DNA of 64,000 nt from Arthrobacter sp. TMP15 (GCF_039529835.1 NZ_CP154262.1:868001-932000), one strand, 5' to 3'; positions 20,722 through 29,884 are shown, numbered from the stretch's first letter. Notes: generated from the letters alone by a model not told the origin. Program-made: numbers and translations.

Positions 20722-20925
20722 ATGTCGGAAACACTAAAAGTCAGCAACAATACACTTCGTGCAGTTACGTGGTTAGCAGCCTCGGTTCTTATATTAATCG
20801 GTATATGGTTGGCCATCCTCTTGCCAGTAGTTGCGATGGCGTTCTCTCAGGTGGTACCCGGTGTGATTTCATTGGTGGCCGGAATTGTTTTAATCGTTGT
20901 CTTGCGCCGCTATAGAAATATCTAA
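20722..20925 (+). CDS. Small two-helix membrane protein
   Basis: A 67-residue product from ATG 20722: a polar start MSETLKVSNNTLR, two hydrophobic segments (about residues 14-32 and 35-58) and a basic end VLRRYRNI. A GGGG tract lies just upstream, and TAATATAT at 20703 could be a -10. No family recognised. It stands in a poorly conserved part of the window. Confidence 0.5.
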   Translation: MSETLKVSNNTLRAVTWLAASVLILIGIWLAILLPVVAMAFSQVVPGVISLVAGIVLIVVLRRYRNI

Positions 20926-21499
20926 GTGCAGGTTTGCGCCTTGATGAACAGTTGAACGCTAGGTGCTCTCCTCATGAGTAGCTGACCTGAGCCCCGTGGC
21001 TGATTGTGCGTATCGCTGGCAAGTTTTCCCAATGGGAATGTAGATTGTTTTGCTCTCTTGGTCTGTGGTTATGACGAGTGGAACTCATTGTGGTTCCTTG
21101 ATCCGGAAGCCGCCAAGGTAGAGCCGCCAGTCTTCATTCTTTTGAGCATCCCCGCTAGCGTTCGCGGCGAAGTCATCATGACTAAAATGAACGCTGTGGC
21201 AACAGCGAGGGCCACGTTAAATCTCTGATAATTTCTAGTGTTCCCGATCTAGGAACACTAGAAGATGAGTAAGTGGCCAACAAGGGACGGATCTCGCATC
21301 CAAGAAGCGCCAGTTTGACTGCCTGCATGGCAAGGGGGGAGACGGGGCAGTTCACAGGAGGTGAGCCTGTCAAGAAGATGCACGTCCAATCCGAGGTCAG
21401 AGCCGCCGATAGCGCTGACCGTGGGGCGATCCTTGCCATCGATCGTGTCCGCGGCAGGCCAATGCTCCCATTGGAAACCTTGGTAGTCCCGCATCATGC
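20926..21499. other. Gap without a convincing gene
   Basis: Several short frames exist on both strands, but none has a start signal, motif or sensible composition. The one clear structure is a perfect 12-base inverted repeat at 21233-21263 (TTCTAGTGTTCC and its complement, seven-base loop). The region may be decayed coding sequence that continues into the VOC fragment to the right. Confidence 0.4.
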
Positions 21500-21751
21500 T
21501 TTCGTTTTGAGAGCACGCCGATCGTCGTCTCTCTGCGGGAAATAGTTCCCGGTACCGATCCTGCTTCGGCTGCCCAACCCGGCATAGACGCCGCTATCTG
21601 GCTCCATGCCACCGGTGCCCAGGGCATTCACGATGTTCTTGTAGCCGGCGGTCACACAATAGTCTCAGCACCGATCGAGGGCCCATTCGGTTGCACATTC
21701 ACTTTCGCCGACCCTGATGGCTACCACATCACCCTCCATGACCGGGCCTAA
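21500..21751 (+). pseudogene. C-terminal fragment of a VOC-family protein
   Basis: The frame ending in TAA at 21751 reads GIDAAIWLHATGAQGIHDVL, then VAGGHTIVSAPIEGPFGC and FTFADPDGYHITLHD, the second half of a glyoxalase-like VOC domain including the DPDGYHI strand. No matching first half or start codon is present upstream; the preceding bases give unrelated sequence in all frames. I read it as a 5'-truncated remnant. Confidence 0.55.
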
Positions 21752-21816
21752 AGCGCCGAAATATCAGCCCCCACTGCCGATTGTTGCTGCGGCAATCCCG
21801 CAGTCGCTATTGCAGG

Positions 21817-22335
21817 CTAAGACTGGAGGCCTTTATGTTTACGAGCCAACGCCACATAGTTTGTGGCGTTGACGCGGACACTCTCCAACTCTTCAGCGTT
21901 GAGTTCACGTCGCACCTTCGCTGGCACCCCGGCGACCAGTGAACCGGGAGGAATGATGGCACCTTCTAGGACAACTGCTCCGCCAGCTATTAAGGAGCCA
22001 GCGCCAATCACGGCACCGTTCATGATGGTGGCACTCATGCCAATTAAGCAGTCATCTTCAATGGTGCAGCCGTGAATAACTGCACTGTGGCCAACGCTGA
22101 CGCCGCTGCCCACTCGGGTGGGGAAACCTGGATCAGCGTGCAACACAACATTGTCTTGTAAATTGCTACCGTCGCCCACAGTGATCGAATTTGTGTCAGC
22201 ACGCATTACAACACCGTAGAAGGCGCTGGAATCAGTGCCAAGACTTGCCTTGCCGATGATCACTGCGGTGTGGGCCACGAATGCGCTCTTGTGAACCGTA
22301 GGGGTATTGCCGTCAAAAGTGATTAGCGAATTCAT
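21817..22335 (-). CDS. Gamma-carbonic anhydrase family protein
   Basis: A 172-residue left-handed beta-helix protein with hexapeptide repeats (for example VSVGHSAVIHGCTI and IGAGSLIAGGAVVLEG). The three zinc-ligand His of the Cam/YrdA group are present: His66 in VVLHAD, and His83 and His88 in VGHSAVIH. Arg45 and Gln60/Asp61 match conserved interface residues. Trimeric gamma-CAs hydrate CO2, but many YrdA-like members show weak or no activity. ATG 22335 begins with a typical beta strand. It stands alone. Confidence 0.9.
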   Translation of the reverse strand: MNSLITFDGNTPTVHKSAFVAHTAVIIGKASLGTDSSAFYGVVMRADTNSITVGDGSNLQDNVVLHADPGFPTRVGSGVSVGHSAVIHGCTIEDDCLIGMSATIMNGAVIGAGSLIAGGAVVLEGAIIPPGSLVAGVPAKVRRELNAEELESVRVNATNYVALARKHKGLQS

Positions 22336-22507
22336 GGCGGATCCAATCGTGGGACGGGTGGTTGCGGAAGTACTTTAGTGAGTTTTTTGGCCGTTGGATA
22401 GCTCAGCGCTTCTCAACCCGTGAGGATTGTTTTTCCCAAGAGGTTAGCTGGCATTCCCTCAGCCTATCTAAAATAGCTCAGCTTGCTAGAGGTGAGCGTG
22501 CGAGTGG

Positions 22508-22621
22508 AGGGTGGTCGTGGTTGGGCCCACGCGTCCGAGGGCCCCGCTGTGAGCTTGCGGGCAAAGGGTGGTCTTGGTTGGGCCCACGCGTCCGAGGGCC
22601 CCGCTGTGAGCTTGCGAGCAG
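22508..22621. repeat. Two tandem copies of a 57-base unit
   Basis: Copies at 22508-22564 and 22565-22621 differ at only a few bases. Each carries GGGCCCACGCGTCCGAGGGC, an inverted repeat of GGGCCC around a ten-base centre. A partial third copy (the tail of the unit) precedes the first at about 22490-22507. The array sits after the purU stop, so the stem-loops might terminate purU transcription. Nothing else is seen in 22336-22507. Confidence 0.8.
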
Positions 22622-22637
22622 GGGGAGGACGTGGGGA

Positions 22638-23480
22638 CTAGTCAAAGACCACTGTGCGGTGTCCGTCGAGCAGCACGCGATGCTCTGCATGCCACTGCAC
22701 CGCTTGGGCTAGGGTGCGTGCCTCAACTGCGCGGCCCATTGACACAAATTTTTCCACCGAATGGCCGTGATCCACCCGGATGACTTCCTGTTCAATGATG
22801 GGCCCCTCATCCAGTGCGGCTGTCACGTAGTGGGCCGTGGCGCCAATGATCTTCACCCCGCGCGCATGAGCCTGGTGGTACGGCTTGGCGCCCTTGAACG
22901 AGGGCAGGAACGAGTGATGAATGTTGATGGCTTTACCAGCCAAGTGGTTGCACAGCTCGTCAGAAAGTACCTGCATGTAGCGGGCTAGAACAACAAGTTC
23001 AACGTCGAGCTCGGCAACCAGCTCAACGAGCTGGCGCTCGGCGTTGGCCTTAGTCTCGGCGGTGACGGGGATGTAGTAGAAGGGGATGCCGTAGAACTCG
23101 GCCAGGGGCTCAAGATCGCGATGGTTGGAGACGATCGCCGGGATGTCTACTGGCAAGGTCCCTGAGCGCTGCAGGAACAAAATGTCGTTCAGGCAATGGG
23201 CGGCCTTAGACGCCATGATCAGCGTGCGTACTGGCGCACCCACGCGGTGCAAGGCCCAGTTGAAGGAGAACTTCCCCGCGATTAACTCAAGGTGCTCGCG
23301 GAGGCGGCTGAACGACGTCGTAGTTTCCACAGCAACGCGCATGAAGAAAGTGCCAGTGTCCGGGTTGCCGTATTGCTGGGAGTCAGTGATGTTGCAGCCA
23401 GCCTCAAGCAGCGAACCGGAAACGGCGTGAACAATGCCGGGCTGGTCGGAGCAGGAGAGAGTTAGGACGTATCCGTGCAT
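22638..23480 (-). CDS. purU: Formyltetrahydrofolate deformylase
   Basis: PurU hydrolyses 10-formyl-THF to THF and formate, balancing the one-carbon pool used by PurH and the GlyA/FolD pathway. The N-terminal ACT domain reads GYVLTLSCSDQPGIVHAV. The C-terminal formyltransferase-like domain has the catalytic His in INIHHSFLPSFKGAKPYHQA and the Asp in YVTAALDEGPI. From ATG 23480 the protein is 280 residues, the E. coli length. No start has a good Shine-Dalgarno: GTG 23522 would add 14 residues, and the frame is open to 23759. The gene is divergent from glyA, which fits a folate one-carbon module. Confidence 0.93.
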   Translation of the reverse strand: MHGYVLTLSCSDQPGIVHAVSGSLLEAGCNITDSQQYGNPDTGTFFMRVAVETTTSFSRLREHLELIAGKFSFNWALHRVGAPVRTLIMASKAAHCLNDILFLQRSGTLPVDIPAIVSNHRDLEPLAEFYGIPFYYIPVTAETKANAERQLVELVAELDVELVVLARYMQVLSDELCNHLAGKAINIHHSFLPSFKGAKPYHQAHARGVKIIGATAHYVTAALDEGPIIEQEVIRVDHGHSVEKFVSMGRAVEARTLAQAVQWHAEHRVLLDGHRTVVFD

Positions 23481-23658
23481 GGCTGCCGGGGTGATCACGG
23501 CGGCGGAATTCAGATCATTCACCCACTCAACGTTACCGTCGAATTCAGGCTCTGTACTACAATTGAGGAGTTGCAACTGGCGATGAGGTGGGACACCACC
23601 GGGGAGCAGCACTAGCGAAGACCTCACGATCGTACGCCTGGGACGAGAGGTCACGTTT

Positions 23659-23676
23659 GCCAATGCGCGCATTGGC
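23659..23676. promoter_or_regulatory. Perfect 18-base palindrome between purU and glyA
   Basis: GCCAATGCGCGCATTGGC is fully self-complementary, with 9-base half sites. It lies between the divergent purU and glyA starts, 147 bases before the glyA start. This is the geometry of a dimeric repressor site, but I do not recognise a known consensus. If purU actually starts at the far upstream ATG, the site would fall inside its coding region. Confidence 0.35.
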
Positions 23677-23823
23677 CGTGAATAAACCCTGAAGCCAGAC
23701 ATGGCGCCCGGAGCAAACTCCAGACCATGTTGCGTACTAATGTCTTCAAATGCGGCCATGAACGGATTGGCGATAATCTTTTTCTAGAAGAGTTTTTTTC
23801 CGTGCTGCCACCAGGAGTCCGTA

Positions 23824-25110
23824 GTGTCTTTTACCCCCACCCAGTCCGTGACCAACGCCCCGCTCTCCGAGCTTGACCCGGAAATTGCCGCCGTCCTGAA
23901 GGATGAGCTTGGCCGTCAACGGGACACGTTGGAAATGATCGCCTCCGAAAACTTCGCGCCCCGAGCCGTCCTTGAAGCTCAGGGCTCAGTGCTGACCAAC
24001 AAATACGCTGAAGGTTACCCGGGCCGCCGCTACTACGGTGGTTGTGAATATGTTGATGTGGCAGAAACCCTGGCTATTGAGCGTGTAAAGGACCTTTTTG
24101 GTGCCGAGTACGCCAACGTCCAACCGCACTCGGGTGCCCAGGCCAATGCGGCCGCGCTCGCAGCCATGATCAAACCCGGCGATAAGATCATGGGCCTGTC
24201 CCTGGCCCATGGTGGCCACCTGACCCACGGTATGAAGCTGAACTTTTCCGGCAAACTGTACGAGGTCGCAGCCTACGAAGTTGAGCCTGATACCTTCCGC
24301 ATCGACATGGATAAGCTGCGCGCCCAGGCCATCGTGGAGAAGCCTCAGGTCATCATCGCCGGCTGGTCCGCATACCCGCGCCAGCTGGACTTTGCCGCAT
24401 TCCGATCCATCGCCGATGAAGTGGGAGCCCTGCTCTGGACGGACATGGCGCACTTCGCAGGCTTGGTGGCCGCAGGTCTGCACCCGTCTCCGGTGCCGTA
24501 CTCCGACGTGGTCACCTCCACAGTTCACAAGACCCTCTCCGGCCCGCGATCAGGGGTGATCCTGGCCAAGAAGGAATGGGCCAAGAAACTGAACTCCGCC
24601 GTGTTCCCGGGTCAGCAGGGCGGCCCGCTCATGCACGTCATCGCTGCCAAGGCTGTGGCCTTCAAGGTTGCAGCGGGCGAGGAGTTCAAGGAGCGCCAGG
24701 CACGTGTCTTGGAAGGTGCAAAGATCATTGCCGAGCGCCTCAATGCCGCAGACGTCGCCGAAGCCGGCGTGTCCGTACTGACCGGTGGCACCGATGTGCA
24801 CTTGGTCCTGGTTGATCTGCGCAACTCAGTGCTGGATGGCCAGCAGGCCGAAGATCTTCTGGACAGCGTGGGCATCACTGTGAACCGCAACGCCGTCCCG
24901 TTCGACCCCCGCCCCCCGATGGTCACTTCGGGTCTGCGCATCGGCACCCCGGCCTTGGCCACACGCGGCTTCGGCGCCCCGGAATTCACCGAGGTGGCCG
25001 AGATCATTGCGGCAGCGCTGAAGGGTGGCGCAGATGTTGACGGACTCAAGGTCCGCGTAAAGGCACTGACTGCCAACTTCCCGCTCTACCCCGGTCAGGA
25101 AGAATGGTAA
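23824..25110 (+). CDS. glyA: Serine hydroxymethyltransferase
   Basis: A PLP enzyme that converts serine and THF to glycine and 5,10-methylene-THF, the main one-carbon input. It has 428 residues. Landmarks are the start [33 protein letters not shown], the PLP lysine (Lys236) in [14 protein letters not shown], and the folate-site motif [19 protein letters not shown] 23824 has AGGAG eight bases upstream. folD starts two bases after its stop, so the two are co-transcribed and FolD takes the GlyA product directly. Confidence 0.97.
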   Translation: MSFTPTQSVTNAPLSELDPEIAAVLKDELGRQRDTLEMIASENFAPRAVLEAQGSVLTNKYAEGYPGRRYYGGCEYVDVAETLAIERVKDLFGAEYANVQPHSGAQANAAALAAMIKPGDKIMGLSLAHGGHLTHGMKLNFSGKLYEVAAYEVEPDTFRIDMDKLRAQAIVEKPQVIIAGWSAYPRQLDFAAFRSIADEVGALLWTDMAHFAGLVAAGLHPSPVPYSDVVTSTVHKTLSGPRSGVILAKKEWAKKLNSAVFPGQQGGPLMHVIAAKAVAFKVAAGEEFKERQARVLEGAKIIAERLNAADVAEAGVSVLTGGTDVHLVLVDLRNSVLDGQQAEDLLDSVGITVNRNAVPFDPRPPMVTSGLRIGTPALATRGFGAPEFTEVAEIIAAALKGGADVDGLKVRVKALTANFPLYPGQEEW

Positions 25111-25112
25111 GA

Positions 25113-25988
25113 ATGTCCACTGCCCAAATCCTTGACGGCAAGGCCACCGCCGCTGCCATCAAAGCCGAGTTGACCGAACGCGTGGCAGCCCTGGCTGCCC
25201 GCGGCGTCATCCCGGGCCTAGGCACCATTTTAGTTGGCTCGGATCCGGGCTCCCAATGGTATGTGGGTGGAAAACACAAGGACTGTGCCCAGGTTGGCAT
25301 CAAGTCCATCCGCATCGACTTGCCGGAATCGGCCACGCAGGAAGAAGTCCTCGCCGCTGTCCACCAGCTGAACGAGGACCCTACGTGCACCGGCTATATT
25401 GTCCAGCTTCCACTGCCAACGCACATTGACCAGGACGTGGTGCTCGAAGCCATTGACCCGGCCAAAGATGCGGACGGTTTGCATCCGATGAACCTGGGCC
25501 GTTTGGTGGCGAACGTGAACCGGCCCATGACGTCTCCGCTGCCTTGCACGCCCAAGGGCTGCATTGTGCTGTTGGAACGCCACGGTATTTCACTCGGTGG
25601 CAAGCGCGTGTTGGTGGTTGGTCGCGGCGTGACGATTGGCAGGCCCATGGGTCTGCTGCTGACCCGCCGGGACATTAACGCCACAGTGGTTTTGGCGCAC
25701 ACTGGCACCAAGGATCTGGCGGCCGAGCTGCGCGACGCCGACGTGGTGGTTGCCGCCGCCGGTGTCCCGCACATGATCAAGGCCGCCGATTTGAAGCCCG
25801 GTGCCATTGTTCTGGATGTAGGTGTTAGCCGCGTCGATGATGGCAATGGCAAGGCCGTGGTCACGGGGGATGTGGAGCCTGCAGCCGCGGAAGTGGCGAG
25901 CTGGATCTCCCCGAACCCAGGTGGTGTAGGCCCCATGACTCGTGCCATGCTCTTGGCCAATGTGGTTGAGGCAGCGGAGCGGTCCTAA
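25113..25988 (+). CDS. folD: Methylenetetrahydrofolate dehydrogenase/cyclohydrolase
   Basis: A bifunctional enzyme that oxidises 5,10-methylene-THF with NADP and hydrolyses the methenyl product to 10-formyl-THF. It has 291 residues from ATG 25113. Motifs are [18 protein letters not shown] (active-site Tyr and Lys), [13 protein letters not shown], and the nucleotide-binding [19 protein letters not shown] 25104 would overlap the glyA stop; GGAAGAATGG suits 25113 better. A strong terminator follows. Confidence 0.95.
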   Translation: MSTAQILDGKATAAAIKAELTERVAALAARGVIPGLGTILVGSDPGSQWYVGGKHKDCAQVGIKSIRIDLPESATQEEVLAAVHQLNEDPTCTGYIVQLPLPTHIDQDVVLEAIDPAKDADGLHPMNLGRLVANVNRPMTSPLPCTPKGCIVLLERHGISLGGKRVLVVGRGVTIGRPMGLLLTRRDINATVVLAHTGTKDLAAELRDADVVVAAAGVPHMIKAADLKPGAIVLDVGVSRVDDGNGKAVVTGDVEPAAAEVASWISPNPGGVGPMTRAMLLANVVEAAERS

Positions 25989-26050
25989 GCTTCGTTGGGC
26001 TCATCCACCGCGAGTCTGATCGTGGGCTTGTCTGGGTGGCTAAAGCCTGA

Positions 26051-26092
26051 GGAGGACGACGCGCGGAACTCAGGTTCCGCGCGTCGTCCTCC
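26051..26092 (+). terminator. Terminator after folD
   Basis: GGAGGACGACGCGCGGAAC pairs perfectly with its complement (19-base arms) around a short loop and is followed by TTTT. It ends the glyA-folD unit. Confidence 0.88.
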
Positions 26093-26115
26093 TTTTGCGT
26101 GGGCTGGCTTGGGAG

Positions 26116-26424
26116 TTATTCAATTGACTCGATGCGTTCGGGACGTCCATCCACCCACGCCAACAGCAGCCGGACATTTTCCGGTAGAGATTCATCGGTG
26201 TAAAAGCACGTTACTGGCGGTCCAGCCTCCTTCAAGGAGATTTCATAGAGCTGCCCATCTGGCCATTGCGTGGCTGGTGGTTTGGCGACCTGATCGTGCA
26301 AATTGGCGCGTGCAATCTCCCCAGCGAAGGCCTGCGCTGCTGGTTCAGGCAACACTTGGGCGTCCAACTCGGTCTGGGCCACGATGCCGGCAATACCCCC
26401 ACCCCTGCGGATTGTCAGTTTCAT
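26116..26424 (-). CDS. Emfourin-like inhibitor of M4 (protealysin-like) peptidase
   Basis: A 102-residue protein without a signal peptide, beginning MKLTIRRGGGIAGI and containing LYEISLKE and FYTDESLPENV. Its size, composition and place directly after a protealysin-like peptidase gene match emfourin, the protein inhibitor first described with Serratia protealysin. It starts 10 bases after the peptidase stop on the same strand, so the pair should be co-expressed and the inhibitor would protect the cytoplasm from the peptidase. The family assignment is from memory of the pattern and context. Confidence 0.72.
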   Translation of the reverse strand: MKLTIRRGGGIAGIVAQTELDAQVLPEPAAQAFAGEIARANLHDQVAKPPATQWPDGQLYEISLKEAGPPVTCFYTDESLPENVRLLLAWVDGRPERIESIE

Positions 26425-26434
26425 GTTAGAACTT

Positions 26435-27514
26435 TCACGTCAAAACACCGACTTCTTTCCATGCGTCATGGACAGCATCCCGCTCCGTTGAACTAAACAA
26501 TGCCCCTGCAACGTCAACAGTGGCTTGGGCTGCCTCTGTGAACTGGGAATTGGCGCGCAGCCGGGTGGTCAGCACGGCGTACCAGATCTTCCCTGCCTTC
26601 TCCCACGCATGGCCACCCATTGCCGTGGCGGCCAACGCAAAGGCGTGGTTAGGGATACCAGAATTAATATGGACGCCACCGTTGTCATTGCGGGGGTCGT
26701 TATTATCCGGCAGTACAACGTAATCATCCATATGACCGGGTTGGCGATCTCCTTTGTACGCGGTGCCGGGGTGCATCATGGAACGCAGGGCTTTTCCGAG
26801 CCCGGGGACCAAAATACCTTCGCCAATGAGCCAGTCGGCTTCGGCGGCTGTTTGCTTGAGGCTGTATTGCTTAACGAGCGAACCAAAAACGTCGGAGAAA
26901 GATTCGTTCAACGCACCGGATTGTTCGCTGTAAACCAGCCCCGCAGTCAGCTCTGTGATCCCGTGGGTCAGTTCATGGGCAATCACATCCAGGGACCGGG
27001 TCAATCCACCAATCTGGAAAATCCGTCCGCTCCCGTCACCGTAAACCATCTGGGCGCCGTCCCAGAAAGCGTTATCAAACGCCACTCCATAGTGGACGGA
27101 TGAGATGAGTTCCAGGCCTGCACCATCCAGGGAGTTGCGCTGGAAAACGTCTCGGTAAAATTCGTAGGTGGCGCTACTGCCGTCGTACGCCTGGTTGACA
27201 GCGGCATCCTCCACGGGCGGCTGGCCCCAGTCTCGCGCCCGGACACCGGGTAGATACGTGCGGCCCAGCGTTTTGTTGTCATAAACGGTCAAACGGCGCT
27301 CGGGAATTACGCCAAAGCCCACCATCTGCCCAATGTTTAGATTGAGCTGGCGGTTCAGCCGCCCCATAACGGCGCGCTGGGAACGGATGGCAGCTGAGGT
27401 GGCCAGCGCCCGGACAGCAGCTTCTCGTTGTTCGGGATCCCCATCAACCGCCAACCTCCCCAACATATCGGGTGGAGCAATGCTGCAGTGGGCTCTGAAA
27501 CGAAGTCCTGACAT
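26435..27514 (-). CDS. Protealysin-like M4 metallopeptidase
   Basis: A 359-residue thermolysin-family peptidase. HELTH (180-184) binds zinc, Glu204 in NESFSDVFG is the third ligand, and GGVHINSGIPNHAF holds the catalytic His. Unlike secreted thermolysins it has no signal peptide and only a short propeptide, with a Pro-Pro motif in HCSIAPPDMLGRLA, the mark of the protealysin group. ATG 27514 has AAGGGA upstream; an in-frame ATG at 27535 has no such support. It is followed by its probable inhibitor gene. Confidence 0.93.
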   Translation of the reverse strand: MSGLRFRAHCSIAPPDMLGRLAVDGDPEQREAAVRALATSAAIRSQRAVMGRLNRQLNLNIGQMVGFGVIPERRLTVYDNKTLGRTYLPGVRARDWGQPPVEDAAVNQAYDGSSATYEFYRDVFQRNSLDGAGLELISSVHYGVAFDNAFWDGAQMVYGDGSGRIFQIGGLTRSLDVIAHELTHGITELTAGLVYSEQSGALNESFSDVFGSLVKQYSLKQTAAEADWLIGEGILVPGLGKALRSMMHPGTAYKGDRQPGHMDDYVVLPDNNDPRNDNGGVHINSGIPNHAFALAATAMGGHAWEKAGKIWYAVLTTRLRANSQFTEAAQATVDVAGALFSSTERDAVHDAWKEVGVLT

Positions 27515-27599
27515 GTTGATATCCCTTCTTAACACCGTTCAACCATGATGCTCCCGATCATCAAGCGGGGCAAGGGTAGGGCACGTACATATCCCACGG

Positions 27600-27659
27600 T
27601 TGAGGTTGGAGATGATGACTCCCCATCGTCCTCCGGGGTGTCATCATCTCCAACCTCAA
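27600..27659. repeat. Dispersed palindrome, copy 1 (GAGGTTGGAGAT element)
   Basis: A hairpin with arms TTGAGGTTGGAGATGATGA and its complement extends inward with one mismatch (CTCCCC against GGGGTG). The same core recurs at 35030-35093 and 49064-49129. It lies in the 269-base gap between the M4 peptidase start and the response-regulator gene. Confidence 0.85.
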
Positions 27660-27689
27660 GGAGGTAAGGAGGTAAGGAGGTAAGGAGGT
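27658..27689 (+). repeat. Four tandem copies of AAGGAGGT
   Basis: Four exact copies of an eight-base unit that is itself the anti-16S Shine-Dalgarno sequence. The run abuts the palindrome at 27600-27659. No plus-strand gene follows, so it is probably a simple-sequence expansion and not a translation signal. The rest of the gap to 27783 shows nothing clear. Confidence 0.8.
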
Positions 27690-27783
27690 AGCGAGAAAAG
27701 GAGGAAGGACGGTGGGCTCGGTGGTCAGGGCTTCAACGAGGGAGTGCGAGGACTGCGGGGCGTGGCAGCGGGGGTGGCACAGT

Positions 27784-28437
27784 TCAGGTTCGTCGGAACA
27801 GTGCTGCCTGAACCCGGGACGCCAAGCCCAGCTTTGCCAGCACGCGCGAAACGTGGGTCTTCACCGTGGCTTCCGAGATGCCCAGCTGACGGCCTATACA
27901 ATAATTTGTTAGTCCGCTGCCCAAGCAGTCAAAGACCTCTCGCTCCCGTCCCGTGAGTAAATCCAAGGCCGGAGGCTCGGTTGAGGCAAGCACGGGCCCA
28001 CTATTCGCAGACAGGGCGGCAGCAACAATTCGTGCCGTCACTTCCGGGGCTATGACCTGATCACCCTCATGAACACGGCGAATCGCTTCGGTGATAGTTG
28101 CAGGTTCGGCCGTCTTGAGCAGAAAACCCGAAGCACCGGCGGCGAGCGCACCAAAGAGGTAAGAATCATGGTCAAAAGTTGTCAGCACCAACACCTTGGA
28201 CACACCTTCGGCACAAATGTGCCGGGTCGCTTCCACACCGTCCATGACCGGCATACGCAAGTCCATCAGGATAACGTCGGGTCGCAGCGCCCGCGCCATA
28301 CTCACAGTGAGGGCACCGTCGCCGGCTTCACCCACCACTTCCATATCGGTTGCGGTGTCCACCACCATGCGCATGCCCAACCTGATGGCGGCATGGTCAT
28401 CCGCCAAGAGGACAGTGACTGGCTGAGCCGGGCTCAT
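27784..28437 (-). CDS. NarL/LuxR-family response regulator
   Basis: A 217-residue two-component regulator. The receiver domain has the acidic pair in VTVLLADDHAAIR, phospho-acceptor Asp59 in VILMDLRMPVMDG, and GFLLK with the conserved Lys. The C-terminal LuxR-type helix-turn-helix reads LTGREREVFDCLGSGLTN and ISEATVKTHVSRVLAKLGL. ATG 28437 overlaps the kinase stop as ATGA, so both proteins are coupled. The signal sensed is unknown. Confidence 0.93.
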   Translation of the reverse strand: MSPAQPVTVLLADDHAAIRLGMRMVVDTATDMEVVGEAGDGALTVSMARALRPDVILMDLRMPVMDGVEATRHICAEGVSKVLVLTTFDHDSYLFGALAAGASGFLLKTAEPATITEAIRRVHEGDQVIAPEVTARIVAAALSANSGPVLASTEPPALDLLTGREREVFDCLGSGLTNYCIGRQLGISEATVKTHVSRVLAKLGLASRVQAALFRRT

Positions 28438-29759
28438 ACTGCGGCCCCCGATGACAGGTGGGCTTCTGCGGATGCGGAGCTTGCGATCGGCAACCGCAGT
28501 TCCACCACCCAATGCCCAGCACGCAAACCTGTTGAGATGGTTCCCCCAGCGTGCGCGGCTCGGAAATGCATGCTGGGAATACCCGTACCTGTTCCAGCAT
28601 GTGAAGACTCCACCTCTGCAGAACCTGTTTGCGCCGGAGGGACAGGGCAGCGTGGCAAAGGGTTAGACACAAGCAAAACAACCCCTACCTCCGCTGCTGT
28701 CCCTGTGGAGCACGCCAATGTGATCGTGACGGGTGTACCGGGCGCGTGCAGGGCGGCGTTGCGCAGGGATTCGGCGCACACGCGGTAGAGAATGGTCTGA
28801 AGCTGCAGGGGTAGGTGATCTCCGCCGTCGGGCAGGGAATTTTCATAGGAAATCATGGTCCCGGATAAATGATGCTGCTCCACCAGGGAAATCACGTCAG
28901 CTGCGCGTCCGGCCGTCTCATCCAGTGCGCCTGTATGCAGGAGCCGGATCATCCCATTGAGTTCATCCAGAGCCGCCACGCTTTCGGAGCGAATTTGGGA
29001 GAGGATTTTCGTTGCCTGCCACTTTTCCTGCAGTAATCCTGTGTGCAATGCCGCACCGGATTGGAGGGCAATGGCTGAGAGCCGCGCGGAAAGAACATCG
29101 TGGAGCTCGCGTGCCATGTGTTGGCGCTCGCGCTCAAGGATCAGTTCATGGGTGGTCCTGTCAGCAAGAAAGCGATGCTCCGCTGACGCCCGGACAGCCT
29201 CCGCCCGGGCGGACTCACTTTCTGTTAGATGCTGAGCTTTGCGAAGATTTCCAGCCCATTCCATCGGCATAAGCAGCGTCATGACAGCTGCAACCGCTGC
29301 CACTACCGTGGCTTCTGCCTCACCGGTCAGGGCCAGGACCAGCAGGGTCACCAGCACTGACAGAGCCACAGCACTTTTACTGGCTGCCGCGGAAACCTTG
29401 GGGGAGCCGAACAACACCAGCGAAAAAAACAGTTCAAACACCAGTATCAGGGCTGTTGGCTGGTTGCTCAGCAACAGCATCACGGCAGCAGATCCGCAAA
29501 GAATGGCCATCAAGGGTGTGGCGCTCCGGCGCAACACCACTGCCGCACATCCCACGGCAGCAAAGAACACCCAGTTCTGGGACAACCACGGAAAATTGAA
29601 ATTGAACCCGCCACCCCCGCTCACAGCATTCAAAATCCAAAACACGAGGAAATAGCTGATGGCAAGCCCGAGATCTTCCCTGCGGATGCCCGAAGCCCAA
29701 GGCTGAACGCGGGTGTTGAACCACACGCGGGTTGCGGACTTGGGCGGAAGCTGGCTCAT
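28434..29759 (-). CDS. Sensor histidine kinase, NarL-partner (HisKA_3) type
   Basis: A 441-residue membrane kinase. About five or six hydrophobic segments fill residues 28-170 with only short loops, so the sensor is probably in the membrane. The DHp helix follows, with phospho-acceptor His in MARELHDVLSARLSAIALQS. The C-terminal HATPase region is present but weakly conserved: CAESLRNAALHAPG holds the N-box, and TGIPSMHFRAAHAGGTISTG the G-box, with Ser and His replacing the usual Met/Glu residues. It forms an operon with the regulator and is divergent from a GAP-family gene. Confidence 0.9.
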   Translation of the reverse strand: MSQLPPKSATRVWFNTRVQPWASGIRREDLGLAISYFLVFWILNAVSGGGGFNFNFPWLSQNWVFFAAVGCAAVVLRRSATPLMAILCGSAAVMLLLSNQPTALILVFELFFSLVLFGSPKVSAAASKSAVALSVLVTLLVLALTGEAEATVVAAVAAVMTLLMPMEWAGNLRKAQHLTESESARAEAVRASAEHRFLADRTTHELILERERQHMARELHDVLSARLSAIALQSGAALHTGLLQEKWQATKILSQIRSESVAALDELNGMIRLLHTGALDETAGRAADVISLVEQHHLSGTMISYENSLPDGGDHLPLQLQTILYRVCAESLRNAALHAPGTPVTITLACSTGTAAEVGVVLLVSNPLPRCPVPPAQTGSAEVESSHAGTGTGIPSMHFRAAHAGGTISTGLRAGHWVVELRLPIASSASAEAHLSSGAAV

Positions 29760-29884
29760 ACTTCCATCCTGTCCGTAGCCCGCCGCCCGGGCAAGGCAGG
29801 CACGCCATGATGATACGAAGGGATGACGCCGTAGTGCATCCGATGGCGGACTCCGGAAGCTGGTTCACTTGGCACGCTGGAACT

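Noticed and set aside
19955-21751. Genomic island or prophage remnant
   Set aside because: No integrase, transposase, tRNA edge or direct repeats found; only local decay is supported.
22508-22621. CRISPR array
   Set aside because: Two adjoining near-identical units without spacers, and no cas genes in the window.
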